In this document: piece by piece, positions 27,501 to 36,337 of the stretch
Layout: every line of letters begins with the position of its first letter
Position numbering within the stretch: position 1 is the stretch's first letter
From: Pontibacter indicus
Lineage (GTDB): Bacteria; Bacteroidota; Bacteroidia; Cytophagales; Hymenobacteraceae
Direction: 5' to 3'
Assembly (NCBI RefSeq): GCF_900156345.1
Contig: NZ_FTPP01000001.1
Coordinates: 1,488,001-1,552,000 of the forward strand
Length of the DNA: 64,000 bases
The notes under the pieces: generated by a model
Databases searched by the model: none
The model's input: the letters and a program-made list of their open reading frames with translations, nothing else
Told to the model about the DNA's origin: nothing
Made by a program: the position numbers and the translations under genes

Positions 27501-27650
27501 GGTATACTTGGCAGTAACCGTAACGGAGGGCGGTACGATGTCGGGGAACTGCGTCACCGGAAGGTTCAGGATCGACAGCACCCCCAACAGGACTATAATC
27601 AGGGAAATGACCAGTGAGAGCACCGGCCTTTGTATGAATATCTTTAACAT
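24501..27650 (-). CDS. RND multidrug efflux pump, HAE1 family (AcrB/MexB-like)
   Basis: This 1049-aa protein is of the usual HAE1 length, with 12 transmembrane helices and two large periplasmic loops. It starts MLKIFIQRPVLSLVIS and has the standard TKAVATPLERAINGVPGMTYM segment. In helix 4 the proton-relay pair of AcrB (Asp407-Asp408) is Asp411-Asn412 here (IVVDNAIVV), a variation I believe is common in Bacteroidota pumps. The C-terminal tail is lysine-rich. It is the middle gene of adaptor-pump-channel. Substrates are likely lipophilic drugs, but this is inferred from the family. Confidence 0.95.
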   Translation of the reverse strand: MLKIFIQRPVLSLVISLIIVLLGVLSILNLPVTQFPDIVPPSVTVTAKYTGANAEVSTKAVATPLERAINGVPGMTYMTSVSSNNGVTLIQIFFEVGTDPDLAAVNVQNRVTTVLDELPEEVIKAGVTTEKEVNSMLLYLNLMSDDPSADEEFVYNFADINILQELKRIDGVGFCEIMGNRDYSMRVWLKPDRLMAYGVSPDEVINAIRAQNVEAAPGKAGESSGGNAQMLQYVLRYTGKLFEPAQYENIAIRSNADGSGSVLRLKDVAEIEFGAVDYGMVSKTDGRPSASIMIKQRPGSNAKEVIENVKLKMAELEETSFPPSMKYNLAYDVSRFLDASMSAVLITLLEAFILVSIVVFIFLQDWRSTLIPILAVPVSLVGTFFFMDMFDFSINLLTLFALVLAIGIVVDNAIVVVEAVHSKMHEKKMNAREATLEAMGEISGAIIAITLVMSAVFVPVAMMTGPVGIFYRQFSITLAISIVISGINALTLTPALCAIMLKVDHSQHKKNSLLQRFFDKFNLGYSKVENGYKSLILRVAGRRTVTLGILLVFVLGTWGITRILPTGFIPTEDQGMIYVNVTTPAGATVERTEYVLDQVQKAAEEIGAVENVSTLAGFSLLTDAAGASYGMGMINLKAWDERTESVEDIIAQLTEKTAYLKDASIEYFPPPTVPGFGNSSGFELRLLARDKTATLTETAEVTNQFVQAMQQAPEVSSAFTNFDASFPQYLIHVDQDLAAKNGVTVDNAMGTLQTLMGSYYASNFIRFGQMYKVMVQASPDYRSKPEDVLKMYVKNEWGEMVPFSAFVTLERVYGPEQLTRYNMYTSAMINGSAAPGYSSGDAIKAIERVAEENLPRGYTYEWSGMTREEILSGNQTVFIFIVCLLFVYLLLAGQYESFLLPLPVILSLPTGIFGAFLSLQLLGLQNNIYAQVALVMLIGLLGKNAILIVEFAIQRQQEGRTVLQASVDGAVSRFRPILMTSLAFVAGLIPLTIATGAGAMGNRSIGTAAAGGMLIGTIFGVLIIPGLYVLFASIGKGKKKKKEEEVAMA

Positions 27651-27731
27651 GGATGATTTTCTGAATACTTAGAGACTTAGTTGCGTGGCTGTTGCCAGCA
27701 CACACGCGGTCAGCCTGCCAGGTATACCTAC

Positions 27732-27741
27732 CAGGTATAGC
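27732..27741. repeat. Dispersed 10-mer copy in the adaptor-pump gap
   Basis: CAGGTATAGC is preceded by the near-palindromic AGGTATACCT (27720-27729). The 196-bp gap between the adaptor and pump genes is long for an operon. It holds no gene. Confidence 0.8.
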
Positions 27742-27846
27742 GCAGACTGCCGTAGGCACAATTAGGCGCAGGATTTCGGGCAGGGGCAATTCAGCGCCAG
27801 CCAAAACCTCCTGCACAGAAAGGGGGTGTGAAATATTGGTGAAAAC

Positions 27847-28992
27847 CTACCTCGGCGTTGCGGCCAGCAGGCTGTCCATCGGGATCAGCTCCGGCTTGAT
27901 CAGAGTGCCTTCGCGCAGCGTCTGAGCGCCTTCGTACACCACCTGCTCGCCCGGCTCCAGACCAGACTCCACGATGTAGAAGTGGGAGAAGCGCGCTTTT
28001 GGCTCAAAGCTCCTGGTCTGCACCTTGTTGTCCTCCCCTACCACATAGACGAAGTTCTTGTCCTGAATCTCAAAGGCAGCTTTTTGCGGCACCAGCAGGG
28101 CACTATCCACCTCATTGAAGAGGCGCACTTTGCCGGTCGCGTGGTGTTTCAGGATCTTGGATGGGTTCGGGAAAGTGGCCCGGAAGGCGATAGAACCAGT
28201 GTTAGGAGCGAACACGCCTTCCATGGTCTCGATCTTGCCCTCGTGCGGATAGGTGCTGCCGTCGGCCAGAATCAGCTGCACGTCGCCATCATTGGCATCT
28301 TCGCCTTCCGCGCGGGCTCTAACGTAGCGGAGGTACTCTTTTTCGGATACCTCAAAGTAAGCGTACACCGACTGCAGGTCAGACAGGGAGGTAAGCAAAT
28401 CACCCTCTGACACGATGCTGCCTACCTTGAGCGGAATACGGTCTACTATACCTGAAAACGGTGCCCGGATGCTGGTATAGGCCAGCAGGTTGGCAGCATG
28501 GTCGTGAGCTGATTTCGCTTCTTCTACCTTTGCCTTGGCCGCCTTGTGCCTGGCTTTTGCCAATGCCAGTTCGGATGCAGAGATCACGTTTTTCTCCACG
28601 AGCACGCGCACGCGCCCCTCCTCTACTTCAGCAGCCATCGCTTCGGCCACAGCATTGTTAAGATTGGCTTTTGCTTTGGCAAGCTCGGCCTCACGCTCTT
28701 TGGAGTTCAGTTTAAAAATCACCTGGCCTGCCTTCACTTCCTGTCCTTCGTCGACCAGGATCCGGTCAATGTAGCCGTTGATGCGGGCCCTCACTTCAAT
28801 GTGGCGTACGGCCTGTATGTCGGACACGTAATCCACGTGCAGGGTCGTGTCTTTGGTGATCAGTTGGGTGACAGGCAGGGCTGTCTCGGTTTTGGTAGTA
28901 TCGATATCGCCGCCTTGGGCCGTGCAGCCGGCCACTAGGGCGCTAAGCGTAAGTGTGTATAATAGATTCGATTTCTTCGGTAGCAGTTTCAT
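27847..28992 (-). CDS. RND efflux periplasmic adaptor (membrane fusion protein)
   Basis: This 381-aa lipoprotein has a lipobox ending VAGC (about Cys23). A lipoyl half-motif VRARINGYIDRILVDEGQEVKAGQVIF is followed by a coiled-coil hairpin, the second lipoyl half AYTSIRAPFSGIVDRIPLKVGSIVSEG, then beta-barrel and membrane-proximal domains. This is the order seen in AcrA/MexA. It should bridge the pump and outer-membrane channel. It is the first gene of the operon. No TetR-type regulator adjoins it. Confidence 0.94.
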   Translation of the reverse strand: MKLLPKKSNLLYTLTLSALVAGCTAQGGDIDTTKTETALPVTQLITKDTTLHVDYVSDIQAVRHIEVRARINGYIDRILVDEGQEVKAGQVIFKLNSKEREAELAKAKANLNNAVAEAMAAEVEEGRVRVLVEKNVISASELALAKARHKAAKAKVEEAKSAHDHAANLLAYTSIRAPFSGIVDRIPLKVGSIVSEGDLLTSLSDLQSVYAYFEVSEKEYLRYVRARAEGEDANDGDVQLILADGSTYPHEGKIETMEGVFAPNTGSIAFRATFPNPSKILKHHATGKVRLFNEVDSALLVPQKAAFEIQDKNFVYVVGEDNKVQTRSFEPKARFSHFYIVESGLEPGEQVVYEGAQTLREGTLIKPELIPMDSLLAATPR

Positions 28993-29129
28993 TGCAAAGT
29001 TAAACTTGTAATGTAGTAGGATAATGGATTACTGAGGCTGCCGGAACCGAAGAGAAAAAACTCAGCGGTCAGCAACCTGATCTGGAGGCGTATGGGGAGA
29101 GCCATACCCAGACTTAGGAATGAAGAAAT

Positions 29130-29534
29130 CTAGAAGGGCTTGAACCGGAAAAGATAGCCATGGTATTCCGACAGCAGGAAAGTGAGCGGTCGGTAAGGGG
29201 TATAGCTGTCGGTAATAGAGTACCACTCCTGCAGAAAAGGTATATCCGTCTTCTGCGGAACAGGTTTTAGGTTGGTCTGGTAGACGGAGTTCGCCCCTTT
29301 GTGACTTGGCTTGGGGCTTTCGGTTCTCGGGAAGTCCTCGATCAGGTCGAGGTACTCCTGCAGCATCAGGTTGATCGGGGACTCATCCTCGGCTACGCTT
29401 TCGCCACTGCTGGGGCCCTCGAGCAAGTCCTCGAGCGGGATCATCGATTTGCCGGCCACATGGGAGGTACTGAAGTAAAGCCCCACATGCAGGATGAAGC
29501 AGGAAATCACGAACCAGTTAAACCACCTTTTCAT
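29130..29534 (-). CDS. Hypothetical membrane-anchored or secreted protein
   Basis: Started at the ATG at 29534 (MKRWFNWFVIS), this is a 134-aa protein with an N-terminal hydrophobic helix (about 5-24) and a hydrophilic, acidic mature part. An in-frame start at 29588 would put 18 extra residues before the helix. The C-terminal half has conserved-looking PYRPLTFLLSEYHGYLFRFKPF. I do not recognise a family. It lies just upstream of the efflux operon on the same strand, but the 137-bp gap argues against co-transcription. Confidence 0.55.
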   Translation of the reverse strand: MKRWFNWFVISCFILHVGLYFSTSHVAGKSMIPLEDLLEGPSSGESVAEDESPINLMLQEYLDLIEDFPRTESPKPSHKGANSVYQTNLKPVPQKTDIPFLQEWYSITDSYTPYRPLTFLLSEYHGYLFRFKPF

Positions 29535-29805
29535 TAGCGCTACGATGCTGCAATTATAATCTCTTGAACGTATTACAAGTTTACCCAATACACGCTAGAG
29601 AAGCAAAACCCCTCCTGCATGTTCAGGATTAAAGTCAATAATTGCCTAATTTTACCATAATGGAAACAACCGTAGCCGTACTGTGAAGCGGGTTGACTCT
29701 TTTACTACTCAAAACCGAATGCTACTTTATCATTTCAAATGCGGATTGCTGAAATGATCCTGATCGTATCTTTACAGCTCGACAGTCCGAAACACGCAAC
29801 CGAAC

Positions 29806-30621
29806 ATGAACCGATTTATACCTGGCCCGGTAGCCGCTACCCTTCTGCAGTTTCTTCGGAGCTCCTCCATCCGGCAGGTATACGACCCGGAGCGGCACCG
29901 GCTTTTGTTGATGGACGAAAACGGACGTGAGCTGGTCTATTTCAGGCTACCGATCACTACTTCTTATCTCAATGCGGAAGGCGATCCGAAACAGCACTAT
30001 GTGATCCTGCTGATACAGGCCGGCCACTGCGCTCTGGGCTATTTCGAGAACGGGCAATGCATGAATCACAAGGTATACCGCTCGTATATGGTGCGCCAGA
30101 AGCAAGGCAAGAGCCAGATCAAATACCTCAAAACGAAGGGCAAGTCCAGAGCTGGTTCCCGTGTGCGGCTGGGTGAAACGGCTGAGTTTTTCGACAACAT
30201 CAACACCCGACTGCAGGATTACTTTGAGGCGCACCGCATCGACCGAATCGCCCTGAGCTGCTCCAAGACGCTGCTACCCTACCTTTATTCCGCTGCTATA
30301 CCTACACCCTTCAACAAGCGTGACCCCAGGCTGTTCAGGATCCCGAAGCACATCCATACCCCCACCTACGAGGTGCTGCTCGATGCCAATCGTTTCTTAC
30401 AGCGCGGCGAACTGATCGCCCTTACTGAGGCGGGCTTTGCCGCTGTACCTGCTCTGCAGGAATTTCTGCAGCAGCATGCAAACGACAGCACAGAAGAAGC
30501 TGAATCACCCGACGACATGGCAGATGAGGTATACCTATCGGATGACTGGGAAGACGAGGATTTGGATATTGCAGATTACCTTGATGATGAAGAGGACGAC
30601 GATATTGTGGAATGGGACTAA
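29806..30621 (+). CDS. Vms1-like release factor (VLRF1, eRF1-domain) protein
   Basis: This 271-aa protein resembles the catalytic domain of yeast Vms1 / human ANKZF1, which releases nascent chains from stalled 60S ribosomes by cutting peptidyl-tRNA. The key match is YMVRQKQGKSQ, with Gln104 as the candidate for the catalytic glutamine of the GxxQ loop, followed by a basic loop KGKSRAGSRVRLGE and a FFDNINTRLQDYF helix. Then come DRIALSCSKTLLPYLYS and TPTYEVLLDANRFL strands. The C terminus (about 229-271) is a very acidic tail. Bacterial VLRF1 homologues are known from comparative genomics. Function here is inferred. ATG at 29806; it appears monocistronic. Confidence 0.72.
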   Translation: MNRFIPGPVAATLLQFLRSSSIRQVYDPERHRLLLMDENGRELVYFRLPITTSYLNAEGDPKQHYVILLIQAGHCALGYFENGQCMNHKVYRSYMVRQKQGKSQIKYLKTKGKSRAGSRVRLGETAEFFDNINTRLQDYFEAHRIDRIALSCSKTLLPYLYSAAIPTPFNKRDPRLFRIPKHIHTPTYEVLLDANRFLQRGELIALTEAGFAAVPALQEFLQQHANDSTEEAESPDDMADEVYLSDDWEDEDLDIADYLDDEEDDDIVEWD

Positions 30622-30634
30622 CGATCAGAAAATA

Positions 30635-30668
30635 AGAAAGGTAGCCACTTTACGGTAGCTGCCTTTCT
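30635..30668 (+). terminator. Imperfect terminator hairpin
   Basis: AGAAAGGTAGC and GCTGCCTTTCT form 11-bp arms with one G-T pair and a 12-base loop. It follows the VLRF1 gene at 14 bp. The T-tract is short, so efficiency is uncertain. Confidence 0.5.
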
Positions 30669-30692
30669 GTTGGCCTCTGTCTAATCCTTCAG

Positions 30693-31181
30693 CTAATCCT
30701 TTTTGCGCGTGAGCAACACAACGGCTGCCGTGGTCACCAGGGCTAGTATGCCTACTTTCTGGATAAGCCCGGTGCGGTTGTGCTCCCAATCGGCTTTCCA
30801 GCCTTTCTCAGCAAATATGTTCGGCACAGAGCCTTTGCCCAAATCCTCGATCACGCCCTCCACCACATTCACGCGGTCCGCCATCAGCAGGGGTAGCCAA
30901 TGCAGGTAACTGTTTTCGCTGTGCTTAAACGCAAAGCGCCGGATCATGCCGCTCAGTCCGCTTGGGGGCACGGAGGTGCCAAACACGGCCGTCACGTTGG
31001 GTCGCTCGATGGAGTGCAGCACCTCTACGTCGATGGGCTGCTGCGTGGGGCGGTCCCAGCTGTAGCCTTCGTGCTCGGCATCAGTGCGGTGCTTCATGGG
31101 GTAAGTCGGGTCGTTTTTCGGATCCGCGTCTATACCCCAGCCTTTTATGTGCGAATAGTCTTTCGGTGTCTTGTTTTCCAT
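30693..31181 (-). CDS. Conserved hypothetical protein with C-terminal membrane helix
   Basis: This 162-aa protein starts MENKTPKDYSHIKGWGIDADPKNDPTYP. The N-terminal half is polar and extended. A central region (about 76-115) contains SGMIRRFAFKHSENSYLHWLPLLMADRVNVVEGVIEDL. A single transmembrane helix (about 142-157) ends in RKKD, which suggests a tail-anchored inner-membrane protein. It starts 14 bp after the zinc alcohol dehydrogenase gene and is probably in its operon. I do not know a function for this family. Confidence 0.75.
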   Translation of the reverse strand: MENKTPKDYSHIKGWGIDADPKNDPTYPMKHRTDAEHEGYSWDRPTQQPIDVEVLHSIERPNVTAVFGTSVPPSGLSGMIRRFAFKHSENSYLHWLPLLMADRVNVVEGVIEDLGKGSVPNIFAEKGWKADWEHNRTGLIQKVGILALVTTAAVVLLTRKKD

Positions 31182-31195
31182 GGTCTTTCTCTCCT

Positions 31196-32347
31196 TTATC
31201 TGGCTGTTGGCGGAATCAGGACAGGCTTGATGCAGTTGTCCAGTTTCTCTGAAAAAATATGGTAGGCATCAGCCACGTCTTCCAGCGGCACACGGTGCGT
31301 GATCAGCGCTTTCGGGTTCAGGATGCCATTCTGCACGTGCTCGATCAACCGCGGCAAATGGCGCTTCACAGCCGCCTGGTTTGCCCGTATTGTGAGGCCC
31401 TTGTTGAGCACATTGCCCAGTGGGAAGAGGTTGTCAGTTGGTCCGTATACCCCGACGATGGATACAATCCCGCCCTTCTTAACGGAGTTCACGGCCCAGT
31501 GCGCCGCCGTGGCAGAACCTGCCTGCAGCAAGAGTTTACGGCCTGTGATGGTCTGCATCAGGTTACCGGTTGCTTCGGCTCCCACCGCATCGATCACTAC
31601 ATCGGCGCCCATCCAGTCGGTTGTCTTCTTGATGAATACCACCGGGTCATCCATCTCCTCATAGTTGTAGGCTTCGCAGTTGGCGTAGTTGCGCACGAAC
31701 TCCAATCGATATTCTATCTTGTCGATCACGATCACGCGGCCGGCACCGAAGAGCCAGCAGCAGCGTGCCGCCATGATGCCGATCGGTCCGGCGCCAAAAA
31801 TCACAACCGTGTCGCCTTTCTGTATACCACCCATCTCAGCGGCCTGGTAAGCGGTTGGCACCACGTCGGTCAGCAGCACGGCATCGTCCGGGTCCATGCC
31901 TTCCGGTATAACCGTTGGTCCTACATCGGCATAGGGTACGCGCACATACTCGGCCTGTCCGCCATCGTAGCCACCGGCGGTGTGCGAGTAGCCGAAAATG
32001 GCTCCCACTGCCGTTGCCTGCGAGTTGGATTCGTGGCAGTTGCCAAACAGGCCCTGCTTACAGAAATGGCATTTTCCGCAGGCGATGTTGAACGGTACGA
32101 TCACCATGTCACCCACTTTCAGTTTCTGTACCTCAGAGCCAATTTCTATTACTTCGCCAATAAATTCGTGTCCGAAGGTCGTGCCGACCCGGGTATCGGG
32201 TACGTTGCCGTTGTAGAGGTGGAGGTCAGAGCCGCAAATACAGGAGCGTGTCACACGCACGATCGCATCCTCAGGATGCAGTATTTTAGGCTCCGGTTTT
32301 TCGTCGATGCGGACCCGCTGCGGCCCGCGATAGTTCATTGCCAACAT
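31196..32347 (-). CDS. Zinc-dependent alcohol dehydrogenase (medium chain)
   Basis: This 383-aa cytoplasmic enzyme has catalytic-zinc ligands Cys38, His60 and Glu61 (CGSD, FGHEF) and structural-zinc cysteines 90, 93, 96 and 104. The NAD(P)-binding motif is VVIFGAGPIGIMAARCC. It is closest in pattern to the formaldehyde-dehydrogenase-like branch of the MDR superfamily. The substrate is not known. Met4 (MNYRGPQ) is an alternative start. It heads a two-gene operon with the tail-anchored hypothetical protein. Confidence 0.9.
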   Translation of the reverse strand: MLAMNYRGPQRVRIDEKPEPKILHPEDAIVRVTRSCICGSDLHLYNGNVPDTRVGTTFGHEFIGEVIEIGSEVQKLKVGDMVIVPFNIACGKCHFCKQGLFGNCHESNSQATAVGAIFGYSHTAGGYDGGQAEYVRVPYADVGPTVIPEGMDPDDAVLLTDVVPTAYQAAEMGGIQKGDTVVIFGAGPIGIMAARCCWLFGAGRVIVIDKIEYRLEFVRNYANCEAYNYEEMDDPVVFIKKTTDWMGADVVIDAVGAEATGNLMQTITGRKLLLQAGSATAAHWAVNSVKKGGIVSIVGVYGPTDNLFPLGNVLNKGLTIRANQAAVKRHLPRLIEHVQNGILNPKALITHRVPLEDVADAYHIFSEKLDNCIKPVLIPPTAR

Positions 32348-32816
32348 AAGTTTGTTCTCAGTTTGTCTTCAAAAGTACTTTCTCTTCCGCCTGGGATAGG
32401 CTTCCGAATTACGTCTAGATAAATACTATTCTATACCTTATTGGTTACAATAATTGTATTTTTAAAAGAAATACCTATATACGTATGCTTGCATACTTCC
32501 CTTGCGAAGTCTTTATCAAACCACACACGTTCGCCCAAAGCGACTAGGTAACTTCCACACTTTAATCGACTCTATACCTTAGCTAACTACAAACTGCTGC
32601 AGACTTCTGCCATAAGACCATACTTGCCAGCCAGGTCGCTGCAGACAGCACCATTTTATCGCTCCAATTTTGGACTGTCCTGCCCTTCCCTATTTGCCAA
32701 CAGGTGATGCCCTTTCGTGACATACCTTACCAAAAAGCGTAATCCTGCGTACACTCAACCATTTTCAATTGCGCCAAGAAGCCATACCTTCGCGGCAGGG
32801 CAATTCACACAGGTAT
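32348..32816. other. Divergent intergenic region
   Basis: A roughly 470-bp gap between the divergent alcohol dehydrogenase and uvrA-like genes. It contains core motifs CTATACCT at 32431-32438 and 32572-32579, and AT-rich tracts around 32440-32480 that could hold promoters. No gene or clear TAnnTTTG element was found. Confidence 0.5.
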
Positions 32817-35354
32817 ATGAATTCAGACAAAGAAAATAAGACTACTGACGGACAATTCAGGGGGTTCGTAGAAGTGCGCGGGGCGCGGGAGCACAACCTC
32901 AAAAACATCAACCTGTCGATCCCCCGCGATGCGCTTGTGGTTTTCACAGGTGTGTCGGGTTCCGGTAAGTCGAGTCTGGCGTTCGGCACGCTTTACGCCG
33001 AAGCGCAGCGCCGCTACCTGGAGTCGGTGTCGCCTTATGCCCGCCGCCTTTTTCACCAGATGGCGGTGCCTGAAGTAGACGCCATACACGGACTGCCCCC
33101 TGCTGTGGCCCTGCAGCAGCAGCGCGGTACGCCTACTACCCGCTCTTCCGTGGGCAGCGTCACCACGCTTTCCAACCTGCTGCGCATGCTCTACTCCCGG
33201 GCCGGCGACTACCCTCCGGGACAATCCATCATCTATGCCGAGGCTTTCTCGCCCAACACCGCCGAAGGGGCCTGCCCTACCTGCCACGGACTGGGGCGCA
33301 TGTATGATGTCACCGAAAAGTCGATGGTTCCCGACGATTCGCTGACCATCCGGGAGCGGGCTATTGCGGCCTGGCCCATGGCCTGGGGCGGGCAGAACCA
33401 GCGCGACATTCTGGTAACGATGGGTTTTGATGTGGATATACCTTGGCGGGAACTGCCGCAGAAAGACCGCGACTGGATCCTCTTCACGGACGAGCAGCCT
33501 GTGGTGCCGGTATACCCGGGCTACACGCCGGAGGAAACGCGCCGCGCCATCAAGCGCAAGGAGGAGCCCAATTACATGGGGACTTTCAGCAGCGCCCGCC
33601 GGCACGTGTTCCATACCTTCGCGAACACCAATAGCCCGATGATGAAAAAGCGGGTGATGCAGTATATGCTAAGCACCGACTGTCCCACCTGCCAGGGCAA
33701 GCGCCTGCGACCGGAGTCACTGTCGGTAAAGTTTGCCGGTTACGACATCACAGAGCTTTCGCGATTGCCTTTGAAACGGGTGCAGGCTGTTCTGAAGCCT
33801 TTTGCCCAAGGGAAAGAACCAGGCCATGCCCGCACGGAAACCGAGCACCCGGAACAGGCCATTGTAGCCAAACGCATTGCCGATGACCTCTGCGCCCGAA
33901 TCGAGGTGCTGCTCGACCTGGGCCTGGGCTATTTGTCGCTGGAGCGCAGCACGCCTACCCTATCCCCGGGCGAGCTGCAGCGCCTGCGCCTGGCTACGCA
34001 ACTCTATTCGCACCTATTTGGGGTCGTGTATGTGCTCGACGAACCATCCGCCGGTTTACACCCCGCCGACAAGGTGGCGCTGCTCCGGGCTCTCGACGGC
34101 CTCAAGAAAGCGGGTAATTCGCTGTTTGTGGTAGAGCACGACCTGGAAGTGATCCGCCATGCTGACTGGATTGTGGATGTGGGACCGGCTGCCGGCGAGA
34201 AAGGCGGAGAAATTCTGTACAGCGGTCCGCCTGAAGGTTTGCGCCAGGTTGAGGCCTCCCGCACAGGTGCGTACCTGTTTGGCAACGCAAAGGGCTTCAA
34301 CTCCGATCCGCGGGAACCGAAAGGTTGGCTCAAACTGAGCGATGTTAGCCGTAACAACCTGCATCGCCTGTCCGCCGATTTTCCGCTTGGCGTGTTCACA
34401 TCCGTGACAGGCGTCTCCGGTTCCGGCAAGTCCAGTCTGGTAAGCCAGGTGCTGGTAGAACTGGTAGCCGCTCACCTGGGGCATCATCTGTCTGCAGAAG
34501 TAGAGGAAGGCGATGAACTCGAGCGGGACATCCCTCTCACCACCGGAGGTCATATCACGGCAGGTATGGAGCAGATCAAACGGTTGGTGCGCGTCGACCA
34601 GAAGCCGATTGGCCGGACGCCGCGCTCGAACATGGCTACCTATACCGGCTTGTTCGACAACGTGCGTAAACTCTTCGCTAGCACTCCGCTGGCCAGAAAG
34701 CGCCGCTACGACGCCGGACGCTTCTCTTTTAACGTGGCCAAAGGGCGCTGTGAGAACTGCCAGGGTGAAGGTTTTGTGATGGTGGAGTTGCTCTTTCTGC
34801 CGAGCGTATACGCTCCCTGCCCTGTGTGCCACGGTGCCCGCTACAACGCCAAGACCCTCGAAGTGACCTATCGTGACAAGAACATCGCCGAAGTGCTGGA
34901 TATGACGGTAGATGCAGCCTGGGAGTTTTTTGACGAAGAGCCCGCTGTACAACGCGCACTCACCATGCTCCGAGAGGTTGGTTTGGGCTACCTGCGACTC
35001 GGGCAGCCGGCCACCGAGCTGTCGGGTGGCGAGGCGCAGCGCATTAAGCTGGCGACCGAATTGCAGCGCTCCCAACGCGGCAACACCCTTTACATTCTGG
35101 ATGAACCCACCACTGGCCTGCACCCTGCGGATGTGGATCGGCTGATGACCCAACTTCACCTGCTGGTAGATGCGGGCAACACGGTGATTGTGGTAGAGCA
35201 CGATATGCGCGTAGTGGCTGCCAGCGACTGGGTAATCGACATTGGCCCGGGTGCCGGAGAGGACGGCGGACAGGTAGTGGCAGCAGGACCTCCTGCTCAA
35301 ATTGCCAAATCTAAAGAAAGTAAGACAGCTCCGTTTTTGAGAGCCCTATCCTAG
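32817..35354 (+). CDS. UvrA-like excinuclease ATPase (UvrA2-type paralogue)
   Basis: About 845 aa from the ATG at 32817, versus about 940 for canonical UvrA; the frame also opens from a TTG at 32769. It has two ABC ATPase modules, each with Walker [11 protein letters not shown]. The first zinc region is CPTCHGLG, with CPTCQGKRL later; the second zinc finger is [18 protein letters not shown]. Signature motifs [12 protein letters not shown] and [12 protein letters not shown] and two Walker [23 protein letters not shown] are present. The shorter length suggests that the UvrB-binding region is reduced, as in class-II UvrA proteins linked to drug tolerance. No uvrB or uvrC is nearby. Confidence 0.88.
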   Translation: MNSDKENKTTDGQFRGFVEVRGAREHNLKNINLSIPRDALVVFTGVSGSGKSSLAFGTLYAEAQRRYLESVSPYARRLFHQMAVPEVDAIHGLPPAVALQQQRGTPTTRSSVGSVTTLSNLLRMLYSRAGDYPPGQSIIYAEAFSPNTAEGACPTCHGLGRMYDVTEKSMVPDDSLTIRERAIAAWPMAWGGQNQRDILVTMGFDVDIPWRELPQKDRDWILFTDEQPVVPVYPGYTPEETRRAIKRKEEPNYMGTFSSARRHVFHTFANTNSPMMKKRVMQYMLSTDCPTCQGKRLRPESLSVKFAGYDITELSRLPLKRVQAVLKPFAQGKEPGHARTETEHPEQAIVAKRIADDLCARIEVLLDLGLGYLSLERSTPTLSPGELQRLRLATQLYSHLFGVVYVLDEPSAGLHPADKVALLRALDGLKKAGNSLFVVEHDLEVIRHADWIVDVGPAAGEKGGEILYSGPPEGLRQVEASRTGAYLFGNAKGFNSDPREPKGWLKLSDVSRNNLHRLSADFPLGVFTSVTGVSGSGKSSLVSQVLVELVAAHLGHHLSAEVEEGDELERDIPLTTGGHITAGMEQIKRLVRVDQKPIGRTPRSNMATYTGLFDNVRKLFASTPLARKRRYDAGRFSFNVAKGRCENCQGEGFVMVELLFLPSVYAPCPVCHGARYNAKTLEVTYRDKNIAEVLDMTVDAAWEFFDEEPAVQRALTMLREVGLGYLRLGQPATELSGGEAQRIKLATELQRSQRGNTLYILDEPTTGLHPADVDRLMTQLHLLVDAGNTVIVVEHDMRVVAASDWVIDIGPGAGEDGGQVVAAGPPAQIAKSKESKTAPFLRALS

Positions 35355-35650
35355 GTTAATTTTGCAGTTGTGAAGCTGCTATTGTAACCCGCTGTCTTTG
35401 CTTTTTCTAATGGCTTCTCTTCAACGTGAAGACAATTTGCACAAAATGGCAAGGATAACCTTTCTGCTAATACTGATTGAACAGAATAATACCATTTGAG
35501 TAGCGCTTCTGCTGTATAGGTAATCCGGCAGAAGTACAAACCTGATATTCCCTTCACAAATAGCACTATATTGGAATAAACAAACACATTAGATCGGTTA
35601 ATTTTATCAACACAACACCATAAGTCCATCACATATTGCTATTTATCCTA

Positions 35651-35682
35651 TTGCTTTTATGCAACACAAATGTTTAAATTTG
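35651..35682 (+). promoter_or_regulatory. Bacteroidota-type sigma-A promoter
   Basis: TTG at 35651-35653, a 21-base spacer and TAAATTTG at 35675-35682 match the -33/-7 promoter of this phylum exactly. It would start transcription about 20 bases before the GAF gene. The rest of the gap from 35355 is AT-rich and holds no convincing gene. Confidence 0.7.
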
Positions 35683-35709
35683 TAGATTACTTTCTTGTTA
35701 CTTTGTGCG

Positions 35710-36237
35710 ATGGAATACAGATTCGTACATCATTGGAATTATGCGCTACAGGAGGATGAGCACCAGATACTGGAATCTGCCATCTCACTCACCTCTCAGC
35801 CGCGCGACGAGTCTTTCCTGCAAAGGGCGGCTAAATTCATTGCGACCCATGCACAGGTACAGTATGTACTGATTGGCAGTTTAAGCGAAGACGGCAAGGA
35901 GGTTGTCACGAAAGTGTTTCTCAAAAACGGAGAGGTACTACCCAATATCTCCTACTCCCTGCAATCCAGTCCTTGCGATTCTGTTCTCACTCAGCGGTTT
36001 TGTTATTACCCCGACAATGTACAAAGCCACTTCCCCAAAGATATCGAATTACAGGAGTTGAACATCGAAAGTTACTTGGGCAGCATCTTCCTGAAAGAGG
36101 ACGGCGAGCCAGTTGGGCTGATCGCCTTGATGAACGACCGGCCATTCGACAATGCCGCTTTTGCCGAGCACCTGGTGCTGGTACTGAGCCCTGCTATTGA
36201 GGAAGAACTGGTCCTGCAGTGTCACCCAACACTCTAA
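35710..36237 (+). CDS. GAF domain protein
   Basis: This 175-aa protein starts at the ATG at 35710 (MEYRFVHHW); a TTG at 35695 is also in frame. A single GAF-type domain fills most of it. The pattern includes FIATHAQVQYVLIGSL, YSLQSSPCDSVLTQRFCYYP and the strand GSIFLKEDGEPVGLIALMND, which recur in GAF sensors. A Cys in SSPCDSV is at the usual position. No output domain is present, so it may act through a partner. It stands alone between the uvrA-like gene and the convergent susCD unit. Confidence 0.8.
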   Translation: MEYRFVHHWNYALQEDEHQILESAISLTSQPRDESFLQRAAKFIATHAQVQYVLIGSLSEDGKEVVTKVFLKNGEVLPNISYSLQSSPCDSVLTQRFCYYPDNVQSHFPKDIELQELNIESYLGSIFLKEDGEPVGLIALMNDRPFDNAAFAEHLVLVLSPAIEEELVLQCHPTL

Positions 36238-36255
36238 AAACACACGAAGCCAATA

Positions 36256-36305
36256 AAAAACCTCTGCCACCACAGCTCAAGCGCTGGAAGTCGGCAGAGG
36301 TTTTT
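36256..36305. terminator. Bidirectional terminator
   Basis: AAAAACCTCTGCC (36256-36268) pairs with GGCAGAGGTTTTT (36293-36305). The 24-base loop may fold further. It is between the convergent GAF and susD genes. Confidence 0.9.
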
Positions 36306-36337
36306 GCATTTTCAGAATCAGCTATAGCTAAACGGCC

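Noticed and set aside
34056..35300. Long antisense frame (414 codons) opposite the uvrA-like gene
   Set aside because: Shadow of a conserved ABC ATPase frame.
35351..35632. A 93-codon frame on the minus strand
   Set aside because: AT-rich gap, Cys- and Tyr-rich nonsense composition, runs into the uvrA-like stop; no promoter or terminator.
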